Of a stretch of DNA of 64,000 nt, positions 25,848 to 34,708 are shown in pieces. The notes under the pieces were generated by a model. That model was given only the letters and a program-made list of their open reading frames with translations. It was not told the origin of the DNA and did no database searches. Source of the DNA: Dyella_A sp050749815 (lineage in GTDB: Bacteria; Pseudomonadota; Gammaproteobacteria; Xanthomonadales; Rhodanobacteraceae). Positions within the stretch are counted from its first letter, which is position 1; the number at the start of each line of letters is the position of its first letter. The DNA lies in contig NZ_CP192735.1 in assembly GCF_050749815.1 (NCBI RefSeq), positions 930,001-994,000 of the forward strand. Direction: 5' to 3'. Both the position numbers and the translations under genes were made by a program.

Positions 25848-26594
25848 TCAGAAGCTCATGAAATAGCCGCCGTTGACCGGCAGGTTGGCGCCAGTGATAT
25901 AGCCGGCATCGTCGGCGGCGAGGAAGGCCACCGCGCGGGCGATGTCGGCGGGCGATCCCAGCCGGCCGACCGGAATGTCGGCCACGATCTGCTCGCGCAC
26001 CACCGGCGCCACGGCAGCTACAATCGGCGTGTCGCAATAGCCGGGCGAGACCGTGTTGACGGTGACGCCCTTGCGCGCGGTCTCGCGCGCCAGCGCCATG
26101 CCGAAGCCGTGCACGCCGGCCTTGGCCGCCGAATAGTTGGTCTGCCCGAACTGGCCGGTCTGGCCGTTCACCGAGCTGAGGTTGACGATGCGGCCGAAGC
26201 CGCGTTCGCACATGCCCTCGACCACTTGGCGGCAGGTGTTGAAGATGCCGTCGAGGTTCACCCGCATCAGCTGGTGCCACTGCTCCGGCGTCATCTTGCG
26301 CAGGCTGGTGTCGCGCGTGATGCCGGCGGCGTTGACCAGCACGTCGATGCTGCCGTGGGCGCTCTCGATGCCCTCGACCAGCGCCCGGCAGCTTTCAAAA
26401 TCGCTGACGTCGGCGGGGGCAAAGCCGATGGCGCCATCGAACTCGGCCACCTCGCGCATGAACGCCTCGACGCGCTCGCTGCGGGTGGCCAGGTCGACCG
26501 CGATCACGCGCCGACCGTCACGCGCCAAGTGCCGGCAGATTTCCGTGCCGAGACCGCCGATGCCGCCGGTGACGACAGCCAGTCGATTGCTCAT
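25848..26594 (-). CDS. phbB: Acetoacetyl-CoA reductase (PhbB), SDR family
   Basis: A 248-aa SDR: TGGIGGLGTEICRHLA cofactor loop, NAAGI, catalytic Ser in NLSSVNGQTGQFGQ, YSAAKAG, and the PHB-reductase-like VNTVSPGYCDTP. The GQFGQTNYSAAKAG string is characteristic of PhbB. It makes (R)-3-hydroxybutyryl-CoA with NADPH for polyhydroxybutyrate. The neighbouring phaR supports this. The PHA synthase is not in the window. Confidence 0.9.
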   Translation of the reverse strand: MSNRLAVVTGGIGGLGTEICRHLARDGRRVIAVDLATRSERVEAFMREVAEFDGAIGFAPADVSDFESCRALVEGIESAHGSIDVLVNAAGITRDTSLRKMTPEQWHQLMRVNLDGIFNTCRQVVEGMCERGFGRIVNLSSVNGQTGQFGQTNYSAAKAGVHGFGMALARETARKGVTVNTVSPGYCDTPIVAAVAPVVREQIVADIPVGRLGSPADIARAVAFLAADDAGYITGANLPVNGGYFMSF

Positions 26595-26663
26595 GTCTGC
26601 TACTCAGCATGCGGCACGGCAGCACGTGCTGTGCTGCAGCGACCGCTGAAGGGGGAGGGCGCG

Positions 26664-26680
26664 GAGCGGCGGCGCCGCTC
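26664..26680. other. GC hairpin between phaR and phbB
   Basis: GAGCGGC (26664-26670) and GCCGCTC (26674-26680) pair across a 3-nt loop, just past the phaR stop. There is no T-tract, so it is not a convincing terminator; it may stabilise a 3' end or cause pausing. Confidence 0.35.
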
Positions 26681-26688
26681 AGGCCGGA

Positions 26689-27195
26689 TCAGGACTTCTT
26701 GCCGCTGCGGCCGGTGCTGCCGGCGGCGGGCGCGGCGGCCGGCTTGGCCTGCGACGCCGCATCGAGAAAGCCGCGCTGCATGGATTTCCACGCATCCATG
26801 TTGCGCTCGGTGAGGTCGTTGAGCATCGACCAGGGGGTCTGGCCCATCAAGCTGTTGAGCTGCGTGCGGAACTGCTGCTGCTGGTCGAGGAAGACCTGCA
26901 GACTGCGCTCCAGATAAGGGCCCATGAAGCCCTGCAGCGAGTCGCCGTAGAACCGGATGATCTGGCTCAGCAGCTGCGGCGACAGCATCGGCTGCCCCTT
27001 CTCCTCGTGCTCGGAAATGATCTGCAGCAGCACCGAGCGGGTGAGATCCTCACCGCTTTTGGCGTCGCGAACTTCGAAGGTTTCGCCGTCCAGCACCAGC
27101 TGGCGGATCTCTTCCAGCGTGATGTAGCTGGAGATTTCCGTGTCGTAGAGCCGACGGTTCGGATACTTCTTGATGATGCGGAGTGTTTGTGCCAT
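26689..27195 (-). CDS. phaR: PhaR, polyhydroxyalkanoate synthesis regulator
   Basis: A 168-aa protein. The N-terminal PHB/PHA accumulation regulator DNA-binding domain (RIIKKYPNRRLYDTEISSYI and LVLDGETFEVRDAKSGEDLT, residues about 5-65) is followed by a PHB-binding domain (LLSQIIRFYGDSLQGFMGPYL, about 75-130) and an Ala/Pro tail. It represses phasin and PHB genes and is released by PHB granules. The start MAQTLRIIKKYPN is the conserved family N terminus. Confidence 0.94.
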   Translation of the reverse strand: MAQTLRIIKKYPNRRLYDTEISSYITLEEIRQLVLDGETFEVRDAKSGEDLTRSVLLQIISEHEEKGQPMLSPQLLSQIIRFYGDSLQGFMGPYLERSLQVFLDQQQQFRTQLNSLMGQTPWSMLNDLTERNMDAWKSMQRGFLDAASQAKPAAAPAAGSTGRSGKKS

Positions 27196-27285
27196 GCGGC
27201 GGAAACTAGCAGAAGGTATTGCGCTGCACCAGTCGCAATGCTGCACGCCGGAGTGCAGCAAAATCGCCCCGAGCCGCCCGCCGGA

Positions 27286-28839
27286 TCAATGACCTACGGC
27301 GCCGCCAGCGCTGCCGAAGGGCGGCTTGGCCAGCCACAGCACCGGTATCAGCGCCACGAACAGCACCGCGCAGCCCCAGAACACGTCGTTCACCGCCAGG
27401 GTCAGCGCTTCGCGGGTGAGCAGCTGATCGACCACGCCCAGCCCCTTGGTTGCCGGCAGTCCGGCATGCGAGAGCTGCTGCAGGAAACTGGTGGCGGCCG
27501 GATGGGCCGGGGTGATGTTCTCGGTCAGGGTGGCGTGGTGGAACTCACCACGGTGCTGCCACAGCGTCACCGAGAGCGCGGTGGATACGCTGGAGCCCAG
27601 CGTGCGGCAGAAATTGGCCAGCCCCGAAGCGCTGGCGATCTCCGACGCCGGCAGCCCCGAGAGGTAAACCTGGTTCAGCGGAATGAAAAAGCAGGGGATG
27701 GCGATGCCCATCACGAAGCGCGGCAGCACCAGGGTGGAGAACGAGGCGCCGCTGTCGAAGGTGGAGAACCAGTACGAGGTGATCGCGAACATCACGAAGG
27801 CGAACGTGACCACCGCGCGCAGGTCGAGTCGGTGCAGGTTGCGCCCCAGGATCGGTGCCACCAGGAAGGCCAGGATGCCCACCGGCGCCGTCGCCAGCCC
27901 GGCCCAGGTGGCGGTGTAGCCCAGTGTGGTCTGCAGCCACAGCGGGAACACCACGTTGATGCCGAAGAACGCCATCATGCCCAGCGACAGGCCGGTTACG
28001 CCCACGGTGAAGTTGCGCTGGCGAAACAGCGACAGGTCGACCACGGGGTGCTTGGCGTGCAGCTCCCACACCACCAGGAAGGTTAGGCAGATCAGCGCGA
28101 TGATGCCCAGCGTGGTGATCATCGGCGAGGAGAACCAGTCGTGGTCGTTGCCGTTGTCCAGCATGAACTGCAGCGCGCCGACGCCCACCACCAGCAGCAC
28201 CAGGCCGATCACGTCGATCGGCATGTTGAAGGTCTTGGTTTCGCGCTTGTGCAGCAGCGCCCAGGTGATGACCGCCGCGGCCAGGCCCACCGGCAGGTTG
28301 ATGTAGAAGATCCACGGCCAGGAGAAGTTGTCGGTGAGCCAGCCGCCGAGGATCGGCCCGAAGATCGGCGCCACCACCACCGTCATCGCCCACAGCGCTA
28401 GCGCGATGCCCTGCTTTTCTTTCGGGTAGCTCGACAGAAGGAGCGTCATCGATAGCGCCACCATCGGACCGGAGCCCGCGCCCTGCATCAGGCGGGCGAT
28501 CACCAGCATCGGCATCGACGTGGCCAGCCCGCACATCATCGAGAACACCACGAACAACAACACCGAGGCGACGAAGGTGCGTACCTCGCCGAAGCGCTTG
28601 GCCAGCCAGCCGGTGAGCGGCTGCATGATCGCGCTGGCCAGGGCGTAGGAGCTGATCGTCCAGGTGCCTTCGCTGGGGCTCACGCCCAGGCTGCCGGCGA
28701 TGTGCGGCACCGCCACGTTGACGATGGTCATGTCCAGCACCTCCATGAAGGTGCTCAACGCGACGGCGGCGGTCAGCAGTACCAGCGCACCACCTTGCAG
28801 GGGCTTCAGCGGTGCGGCGTCGTTCGGCGTGGCAGCCAT
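27286..28839 (-). CDS. emrB: EmrB-type drug:H+ antiporter, DHA2 family MFS
   Basis: A 517-aa inner-membrane transporter with 14 predicted helices. Signatures: LDMTIVNVAVPHIAGSLG (motif D1 of DHA2), GWLAKRFGEVRTF (motif A), RLMQGAGSGPM (motif C/B region) and PLWLQTTLGYTATWAGLA. With EmrA and the upstream outer membrane factor it forms a tripartite multidrug exporter. It is the last gene of the marR-OMF-emrA-emrB run, 8 nt after emrA. Confidence 0.93.
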   Translation of the reverse strand: MAATPNDAAPLKPLQGGALVLLTAAVALSTFMEVLDMTIVNVAVPHIAGSLGVSPSEGTWTISSYALASAIMQPLTGWLAKRFGEVRTFVASVLLFVVFSMMCGLATSMPMLVIARLMQGAGSGPMVALSMTLLLSSYPKEKQGIALALWAMTVVVAPIFGPILGGWLTDNFSWPWIFYINLPVGLAAAVITWALLHKRETKTFNMPIDVIGLVLLVVGVGALQFMLDNGNDHDWFSSPMITTLGIIALICLTFLVVWELHAKHPVVDLSLFRQRNFTVGVTGLSLGMMAFFGINVVFPLWLQTTLGYTATWAGLATAPVGILAFLVAPILGRNLHRLDLRAVVTFAFVMFAITSYWFSTFDSGASFSTLVLPRFVMGIAIPCFFIPLNQVYLSGLPASEIASASGLANFCRTLGSSVSTALSVTLWQHRGEFHHATLTENITPAHPAATSFLQQLSHAGLPATKGLGVVDQLLTREALTLAVNDVFWGCAVLFVALIPVLWLAKPPFGSAGGAVGH

Positions 28840-28847
28840 AGGGCGAC

Positions 28848-30053
28848 TCAGCGGTTCGCGGGAAGGTTGGCCGCGATGATGCGGTCCGCCTCGACATCGG
28901 CCTTGGCCGCCATCTGGTCGTAGACATCGGTGCTGGCGACCGGCTGGGCGGCGGCCGCCTTGGCCAGCACCTCACCGTTGTCGTTGCTGATGTCCACCGT
29001 CACGTCGGCCGACAGGCCGATGCGCAGCGGGTGCTTGTCCAGCTCGGCGTTGTCCAGCGTGATGCGCACCGGCACGCGCTGCACCACCTTTATCCAATTG
29101 CCGGTGGCGTTCTGCGCCGGCAGCAGCGAGAACACGCTGCCGGTACCGGCGCCGATACCGGCCACCTTGCCGTGGTATTCGGCGTCGCCGCCGTAGATGT
29201 CCGCCTCGATCTTCACCGGCTGGCCCAGCCGGATGTGGCGCAGCTGGCTCTCCTTGAAATTCGCGTCGATCCAAAGGTTGTGCAGCGGCACCACGGTCAT
29301 CAGTTGCTGGCCGGGCTGCACGCTATTGCCCAGCTGCACGCTGCGCTGCGCGACATAGCCCGAAACCGGCGCGTAGATCGCGTTGCGCTGGGCGGCGACC
29401 CAGGCGGCGCGGAAGTTCGCGCGTGCCTGCATTACCGCCGGATTGCGCGCCACGTCGGTGCCTTCCACGGCGGCGCGTGCCGCCGAGGCCTGCGCCTCGG
29501 CTGCGTCCAGCGCCGCGCGTGCCTGCGCCACGCCATCGCGCAGGTGCTGGATGATTTCCGGCGATTCCGCTTTTGCCGCGATCAGCGGCAGTCGGCGCTT
29601 GAGATCGGCCTCGGCCTTGCTCAGCTCCAGTCGGCGCGCGGCCACCTGGGCCTCGGCGCCGGTGGCGCTGTCGGTCTGCTGGCGAACCCCACGCACAGCC
29701 TGGGCCAGCGCACTGCGTGCCTGCTGCAGGCGGACGTCGGCATCGGTGCCATCGAGTTTCACCAGCACCTGGCCGGCCTCCACCCGCTGCGTGTCGTCGG
29801 CCATGATCGCCACCACGGTTCCCGGCACCTGCGCCGAAATGGCGACCTGGTTGCCGCCGACGTAGGCGTTGTCGGTTTTCTCGCGGCGGGACAGCACCAG
29901 CAGCCAGAGCAGCAGCCAGCCCGCGGCGATGAGCACGAAGATGCCCGCGACGATGATCAATGCGCGGCGGCGCTTGGCTGGGTTCTTGGCGGCCATGCCG
30001 CTGTCCTGGGTGTCGGCCGTCGTGGACTTGGCGGTGGACTCAGTGGCGCTCAT
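28848..30053 (-). CDS. emrA: EmrA-type membrane fusion protein
   Basis: A 401-aa periplasmic adaptor with an N-terminal membrane helix (ALIIVAGIFVLIAAGWLLLW), the HlyD/EmrA opening REKTDNAYVGGNQVAISAQV, an alpha-hairpin (about 100-220), the lipoyl half-motif and the barrel IDANFKESQLRHIRLGQPV. It links the inner-membrane pump to the outer-membrane channel. It overlaps the upstream OMF gene by 14 nt. Confidence 0.94.
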   Translation of the reverse strand: MSATESTAKSTTADTQDSGMAAKNPAKRRRALIIVAGIFVLIAAGWLLLWLLVLSRREKTDNAYVGGNQVAISAQVPGTVVAIMADDTQRVEAGQVLVKLDGTDADVRLQQARSALAQAVRGVRQQTDSATGAEAQVAARRLELSKAEADLKRRLPLIAAKAESPEIIQHLRDGVAQARAALDAAEAQASAARAAVEGTDVARNPAVMQARANFRAAWVAAQRNAIYAPVSGYVAQRSVQLGNSVQPGQQLMTVVPLHNLWIDANFKESQLRHIRLGQPVKIEADIYGGDAEYHGKVAGIGAGTGSVFSLLPAQNATGNWIKVVQRVPVRITLDNAELDKHPLRIGLSADVTVDISNDNGEVLAKAAAAQPVASTDVYDQMAAKADVEADRIIAANLPANR

Positions 30054-31560
30054 CGGCAGAGGCTCCGGCGGTTGCGTGGGAAGACGAGGGGGCAGGCGAT
30101 TCAGTGCCGGACGACGGCATGCGGTAACCGCCGCCCAGGGCCTTGATCAGGGCCAAGTCGGTGCTCACGGCCTGTGCCTGCAACTGCACCGCGGCGTCGT
30201 GCTGCTGCAGCAACTGCGCGCGGGCGGCGAGCGATTCACGGGCGTCGCGCACACCCTGGGCGGCACGCGCCTTGGCTGCGGCGAGCAGGCGTTCGTCGGC
30301 CGCCAGTTGCGCCTCCTGCTGGGTGCGGCGCTCGGCCAGCATCTGCGCCGTGAGCGCCTGGGTGGCCACGTCACGCGCGGCCTGCAGCACCACACTGTTG
30401 TATTGCGCCACGGCGCTGTCGAGCTGCGCCTTGCTCAGCCCATAGTTGGCCTGCAGCAGGCCGCTGTTGAACAGCGGCAAGTGCAGCGCGGGAGTGAGCG
30501 AGAAGGTGCGGCTGCTGGCCGTGAACAGCTGGCCCAGATCGATGCTGGACAACCCCGCCAGCGCACTGATGCTCAGATCCGGCAGGAACTGCGCGCGGGC
30601 GACGTCGGTCTGCTTCAACGCCGCCTCGACCTGCCAGCGGCTGGCTGCGATGTCGGGTCGGCGCGCCACCAGATCGAGGCTGGCGCCGGCGGGCAGGCCG
30701 CCGGATACCTCGGGCAGCGGACGCGGTGTCAGTTTCGGGAGTTCAGCGGGTGAAACCCCGACCAGCGAGGCCAACGCCGCCAGGCGGATCTGCCCGGAGC
30801 TGGAGATCGCCGCGCGCATCTCGTGTGCTGCGGCCAGCTGCGCTTGCGCGCGCGATGCCTCGTCCGGCAGGTCGACGCCCTGGCGCACCCGCAGCTCGGC
30901 GATATCGGTCAGGCGCCTCTGCACGGCCAGTGTCTGGTCGGCCAGCGCCAGGCGTGCGCGGTCGGCCTGCCAGCCGAAGTACGTATCGGCCACCGCGTAC
31001 TCGATCGCCAGCGCGGCGGCGCTGCGCTGGGCTTCGGCGGCGTGCGCCTGATCGAGCGCCGCCTCGACGGCGGCCCGCGTCTTGCCCCACCAGTCGAAGT
31101 CGTACTGCAGCTGTACGCCGAGGTCGGCCTGGTTGTACCAGGTGAAGCCCAGGAATCGGCTGGGGATCAGCCCGTGCTCGCTCAGCCGCTGCCGCGAGAC
31201 CTGGGCGTTGCCATTGATGTTGAGGCCCGCCTGTGCCGCCGCGGCGCGAATCGATTGCTCGGCGCTGCCGAGGCGGCTCTGCGCGATGGCCAGGTCCGGC
31301 GCCTGGCGCAGGGCCAGATTGATCAACTGGTCCAGTTGATCGTCGCCATAGGCCTTCCACCAGTCGGCCGCGGGCCAGCCGGCTCGCTCGCCGGCCTGGA
31401 GTCCCGCTAGCGGGACATCGTCGCGAAGAGCAGGGTGATCGAGCTTGTGGGGCGGCATGGCGCACGCGGCAAGGGCCAGCGTCAGCGCGGCCATCAGCAG
31501 GGTGCGCCCGGAGAGCGGAGCGTGCTTCATCGAGAGAGGCCTCGTCGGAACCTTGTTCAT
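30040..31560 (-). CDS. Outer membrane efflux lipoprotein (NodT/OprM family)
   Basis: A 506-aa TolC-like channel with a lipoprotein signal (TLALAACAMPP, acylated Cys) and two OEP repeats, including the conserved WWKAYGDDQLDQLINLAL opening, LQYDFDWWGKTRAAVEAAL and PLFNSGLLQANYGLSKAQLD. The ATG at 31560 overlaps the marR stop; an internal ATG at 31530 has a better GAGG SD 7 nt upstream and gives a classical 23-residue signal peptide, so either start is possible. Confidence 0.92.
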   Translation of the reverse strand: MNKVPTRPLSMKHAPLSGRTLLMAALTLALAACAMPPHKLDHPALRDDVPLAGLQAGERAGWPAADWWKAYGDDQLDQLINLALRQAPDLAIAQSRLGSAEQSIRAAAAQAGLNINGNAQVSRQRLSEHGLIPSRFLGFTWYNQADLGVQLQYDFDWWGKTRAAVEAALDQAHAAEAQRSAAALAIEYAVADTYFGWQADRARLALADQTLAVQRRLTDIAELRVRQGVDLPDEASRAQAQLAAAHEMRAAISSSGQIRLAALASLVGVSPAELPKLTPRPLPEVSGGLPAGASLDLVARRPDIAASRWQVEAALKQTDVARAQFLPDLSISALAGLSSIDLGQLFTASSRTFSLTPALHLPLFNSGLLQANYGLSKAQLDSAVAQYNSVVLQAARDVATQALTAQMLAERRTQQEAQLAADERLLAAAKARAAQGVRDARESLAARAQLLQQHDAAVQLQAQAVSTDLALIKALGGGYRMPSSGTESPAPSSSHATAGASADERH

Positions 31561-32081
31561 GGTGTGGGGAGCTCGTCCAGCTGATCCAGGTTGTCCGCCA
31601 GCTTGCGCAGGAGCCGGCCCAGGTGCCGCCGATCCAGATCACTGAAGCCATCGAACATCGCGCTCACACGGGGAAACAGCGTGGGCAGCATCTTCTGCAC
31701 AAAGCGTTTTCCAGCGCTGGTGATCCGGATGTGCACGCGACGGCGGTCATCCTCGCCAGCGGTGCGCACGACCAGACCGCGCTTGACCAGCGCATTGCCG
31801 ATGCGGGTCATGTTGGTGGCGCCCTGCGAGGTGTACTCGCACAGTTCGCCTGGCGTGGAACTGCCGTCGGGGCTGCTGTAGAGGATCATCAGCGTGAGGA
31901 ATTCGCTGTGGTTGAGCTTGTGTGGTTTGAGGGTGAGCTCTAGCTCTTCCTGCAACCGCCCGCCCACCATCAGCATCAAGCGGCTGAGCTTGGCCTTCTC
32001 CGCGGGCATCTCGGGGATCGCATCGCCGAGACGATCGATCCCCTGATCCATCATCGCGATGCACTTGCACAGCAGCGCCAT
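31557..32081 (-). CDS. MarR-family repressor of the efflux operon
   Basis: A 174-aa winged-helix regulator. The DNA-binding region is visible as LNHSEFLTLMILYSSPDG, GELCEYTSQGATNMTRIGNALVKRGLV and the wing EDDRRRVHIRITSAGK. It leads the efflux operon and overlaps the OMF start, so it most likely controls its own operon in response to a drug or phenolic ligand. A palindrome lies just upstream (32097-32108). Confidence 0.92.
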   Translation of the reverse strand: MALLCKCIAMMDQGIDRLGDAIPEMPAEKAKLSRLMLMVGGRLQEELELTLKPHKLNHSEFLTLMILYSSPDGSSTPGELCEYTSQGATNMTRIGNALVKRGLVVRTAGEDDRRRVHIRITSAGKRFVQKMLPTLFPRVSAMFDGFSDLDRRHLGRLLRKLADNLDQLDELPTP

Positions 32082-32096
32082 TTCATCAGCTCATAT

Positions 32097-32108
32097 TTCA
32101 TTGATGAA
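32097..32108. promoter_or_regulatory. Candidate MarR operator
   Basis: TTCAT-TG-ATGAA, an inverted repeat with a 2-nt spacer centred about 21 nt upstream of the marR start codon, in an AT-rich patch unlike the surrounding GC-rich DNA. A further half-site-like TTCAT lies at 32082-32086. Autoregulation is inferred from position. Confidence 0.5.
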
Positions 32109-32162
32109 CTAAAAAGATAGCAAGCGGCACGGGCTTGCCGCAAGCGGGCAGTGCGGATGCGC

Positions 32163-32951
32163 TCAGGTGCGTCTGCCGCGATATGCCTGCAGCTGGAACA
32201 GCTTTTCCGCGTTGGCCGAGGTTGCTGCCGCTATCGCCGCCTCGTCTTCGTCTCGAAGCTCCGCGACATGTGCCAGCGTGTCGCTCACCCACGCCGGTTC
32301 GTTGCGCTGGCCGCGATGCTCCACCCCGGGCTGATCGGGGGCGTCGCTCTCCAGCAGAAGATGATCGAGCGGCATGCTCGCTACGAGACGATGCAGACGG
32401 TGCGCGCCGGGGTAGGTCAGCGGCCCGCCAAGGCCGAGCAGAAAACCCAAGTCGAACAACTGCCGCGCCTGTTCCGCACTGCCGGAAAAGCTATGTACGA
32501 CGCCGCGCAGGCCCGGCTGCCGGCGTACCGCCAGGATCACTTCCTCCACCGCGCGTCGCGCATGGATGATGACTGGCAGCCCATGCTCGCTGGCGATCGC
32601 CAGCTGCCGGGAGAAATACCGTTGCTGGGATTCGCGATCGACATCCCCGGCGAAGAAGTCCAGGCCGATCTCCCCGACCGCAACAGCCGGATGCGCCGCG
32701 AGCCAGCCTGGCAGGGCATCGAGGTGCTCCGGCCGATGCTCCGCCTGGAACATCGGATGCAGGCCGTAGGCGGGGAATACGTCGGTGTGATCGTGTGACA
32801 GTGCCGCGATCGCGTCCCAGCTGCGACGATGGATTGCCGGGACAACCATGGATCGCACACCATGCTGGCGTGCACGCCCGATGACTTGTTCGCGGTCATC
32901 GTCGAAGCGCGCATCGTCCAGGTGCAGGTGGCTGTCTACGAGGGTGGGCAT
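32163..32951 (-). CDS. TatD-family metal-dependent hydrolase (DNase-like)
   Basis: A 262-aa TIM-barrel enzyme with the metal-binding DSHLHLD at the N terminus, GLHPMF, GEIGLDFF, the PVIIHARRA His, VVHSFSG and LLLESDAPDQPG near the end. All TatD metal ligands appear present. Members act as 3'-5' exonucleases or D-aminoacyl-tRNA deacylases; the closest type is YjjV/TatD. It stands alone between marR and a divergent lipoprotein gene. Confidence 0.92.
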   Translation of the reverse strand: MPTLVDSHLHLDDARFDDDREQVIGRARQHGVRSMVVPAIHRRSWDAIAALSHDHTDVFPAYGLHPMFQAEHRPEHLDALPGWLAAHPAVAVGEIGLDFFAGDVDRESQQRYFSRQLAIASEHGLPVIIHARRAVEEVILAVRRQPGLRGVVHSFSGSAEQARQLFDLGFLLGLGGPLTYPGAHRLHRLVASMPLDHLLLESDAPDQPGVEHRGQRNEPAWVSDTLAHVAELRDEDEAAIAAATSANAEKLFQLQAYRGRRT

Positions 32952-33126
32952 GGTTGGAGTCTATGCGGATTGGCTGAGCGGTTCCCGTGGCGTGTTGCGC
33001 GTCACGTGAAGGCAAAGTGAGGGGAAAGAGCTAGGTCGTATTCAGTTACGCAGGGTTTCAATGGTCGGGCGAAACGCGAAGGGGCGCAGCTCGCGTCACC
33101 TCGCGGGGATTCTAACGAGGAGAGTC

Positions 33127-33699
33127 ATGATGAATCGGCTGATGGTCAACGTGCTTCATGTGGGGATGGCTGTTGCGTTGGCGGCGGGTGTGGCGGGATG
33201 CAACCGCGATGCAAGTGCAGACGCCGGCGTGGCTGGCGACGCTGCAGCCAACGGGCCGAAGTATGCGAAGGTGGTCAGCGTGGATCCGGTCCGCGAGACC
33301 GTAAACACGCCCAGGCAGGTGTGCCACGACGAGGTGGTCAACACCACCACGCCGCCCAAGGATCAACACCAGATTGCCGGTACGGCCATCGGCGCCGTCG
33401 TCGGCGGTGTGCTGGGTAATCAAATCGGTGGCGGTAAAGGCAAGACGCTCGCCACGGTCGCCGGTGCGGTCGGTGGTGGCTACGCGGGCAAGAAGATCGA
33501 GCAGAGCCGCCAGCACGCCAACACCACCTCGTCGGTGGAGCGTCGCTGCAGCACGGTAAACAACTCCAGCACCAAGCTGGTCGGCTACGACGTCCGCTAC
33601 GAATACAACGGGGTGACCCGCACCGTCCGCATGGACCATGACCCGGGTGACCGTGTGCAGGTGCAGGAAGGTGTCACCGCTGTTTCCGACGCTCGCTAA
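33127..33699 (+). CDS. Glycine-zipper 2TM lipoprotein
   Basis: A 190-aa lipoprotein (lipobox VAGC) with a glycine-zipper domain: AGTAIGAVVGGVLGNQIGGG and TLATVAGAVGGGYAGKKIE (about 105-140), and a C-terminal domain (LVGYDVRYEYNGVTRTVRMD, about 155-180) as found in PcpY/SlyB-like outer membrane proteins. GAGGAGAG sits before the first ATG. It forms a pair with the next gene, 11 nt on. Envelope-stress roles are known for relatives; nothing specific can be said here. Confidence 0.88.
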   Translation: MMNRLMVNVLHVGMAVALAAGVAGCNRDASADAGVAGDAAANGPKYAKVVSVDPVRETVNTPRQVCHDEVVNTTTPPKDQHQIAGTAIGAVVGGVLGNQIGGGKGKTLATVAGAVGGGYAGKKIEQSRQHANTTSSVERRCSTVNNSSTKLVGYDVRYEYNGVTRTVRMDHDPGDRVQVQEGVTAVSDAR

Positions 33700-33710
33700 G
33701 AGGAGGCCTC

Positions 33711-34202
33711 ATGGCTATCGCAACTGGCAAGACGATGTTCGTTTCCGCGGCGCTGGCAGCCACGCTGGCTCTGGCGGGATGTGAAACCGCGCCGTACGGC
33801 AACGGCGGCTATAGCCGTCCGTCGCAACCGGCCTACGGCTACGACAACCGCGGTCCGGCCCGTTGCAGCAGTTGCGGCGTGGTCAAGGAGGTGCAGCAGG
33901 TATACGTCGAGCGCAAGAGCAACGGCACGCTCGGTGCGGTGATCGGCGCGGTGGCCGGCGGCGTCCTGGGCAATCAGATCGGCAAGGGCGATGGCCGCAA
34001 GGCGGCTACCGTGGCTGGCGCGGTGGCCGGTGGCGTGGTCGGCAACAAGGTCGCCAATGCCCACAGCGGCAGCGACGTGGCCTGGCGAGTGACAGTCAGG
34101 CTGGACGATGGCCAATACACCACGGTCACGCAGGCCGAGGACCCGCGTGTGCGCGAAGGCGACTATGTGGAGGTTCAGGGCGGGCGCATCTACGCCCGGT
34201 GA
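33711..34202 (+). CDS. Glycine-zipper 2TM lipoprotein (second copy)
   Basis: A 163-aa lipoprotein (lipobox LAGC) with a Tyr/Gly/Pro-rich linker, a CSSCG pair, and the zipper LGAVIGAVAGGVLGNQIGKG followed by AATVAGAVAGGVVGNKV. The end (WRVTVRLDDGQYTTV, VREGDYVEVQGGRIYAR) parallels the preceding gene, so the two are tandem paralogues. A terminator follows. Confidence 0.88.
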   Translation: MAIATGKTMFVSAALAATLALAGCETAPYGNGGYSRPSQPAYGYDNRGPARCSSCGVVKEVQQVYVERKSNGTLGAVIGAVAGGVLGNQIGKGDGRKAATVAGAVAGGVVGNKVANAHSGSDVAWRVTVRLDDGQYTTVTQAEDPRVREGDYVEVQGGRIYAR

Positions 34203-34242
34203 TCTTTCACTAAGCCTGATCGGACGTCTATACGTCCAAATG

Positions 34243-34268
34243 AAAAGCCCTCCTTGCGGAGGGCTTTT
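34243..34268 (+). terminator. Terminator of the glycine-zipper pair
   Basis: AAAAGCCCTCC (34243-34253) with GGAGGGCTTTT (34258-34268), loop TTGC, then CTGTTT. The A-run before the stem could also make it serve the convergent SleB-like gene. Confidence 0.9.
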
Positions 34269-34273
34269 CTGTT

Positions 34274-34708
34274 TCAGTTGACCGCGTAGAAGCGGTGTTC
34301 GCCGATGGTCTGGCTGTTCTGGTTGATCGACCAGTACGGTGCCATGGCCAGGGTGGCGAAGTGGTCGGCGTGCGGTACCACCAGGCGCCGCTCGGCTGCG
34401 GGGAGCTGCCAGTTGCTCATCGACTCGCCCGCAATCTTCCACGCCTTCGCGAAAGCCTGCATGTTGGTGATGTCGAACGAACCAGGCGTGGTGGTGGTGG
34501 CGAACTGATGAGGTGCGGTGACGACCTTGCATACCGTATCGCCCCACTGGCCGCGCTCGCGGCGGCGCAGTGCGACCTCGGCGACGGCGAGCTGGCCCAT
34601 GGTGGGCTCGCTGCGAGCTTCCAGATAGACCGTCGTGGCCAGGCATGCCTGGTCGGCGACCGGTTGGGGAAGCACGGAGGCCATCCACAGCAACAGGGAA
34701 AGTTTCAT
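34274..34708 (-). CDS. SleB-like cell wall hydrolase
   Basis: A 144-aa protein with a short signal peptide (MKLSLLLWMASVLPQPVADQ) and the Hydrolase_2 (SleB) domain: CLATTVYLEARSEPTMGQLA, VALRRRERGQWGDTVCKVV and FATTTTPGS. The Glu of YLEAR is the presumed catalytic residue. Such proteins cleave peptidoglycan as lytic transglycosylases or amidases; here it would be periplasmic. The ATG at 34708 has GGAGG about 8 nt upstream; a longer frame has no support. Confidence 0.85.
   Translation of the reverse strand: MKLSLLLWMASVLPQPVADQACLATTVYLEARSEPTMGQLAVAEVALRRRERGQWGDTVCKVVTAPHQFATTTTPGSFDITNMQAFAKAWKIAGESMSNWQLPAAERRLVVPHADHFATLAMAPYWSINQNSQTIGEHRFYAVN

Noticed and set aside
34222..34237. GGACGTCTATACGTCC resembling tandem met boxes
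   Set aside because: It lies between a stop codon and a terminator, not at a promoter, and is equally a small hairpin; kept only as a comparison for the mtnB site.
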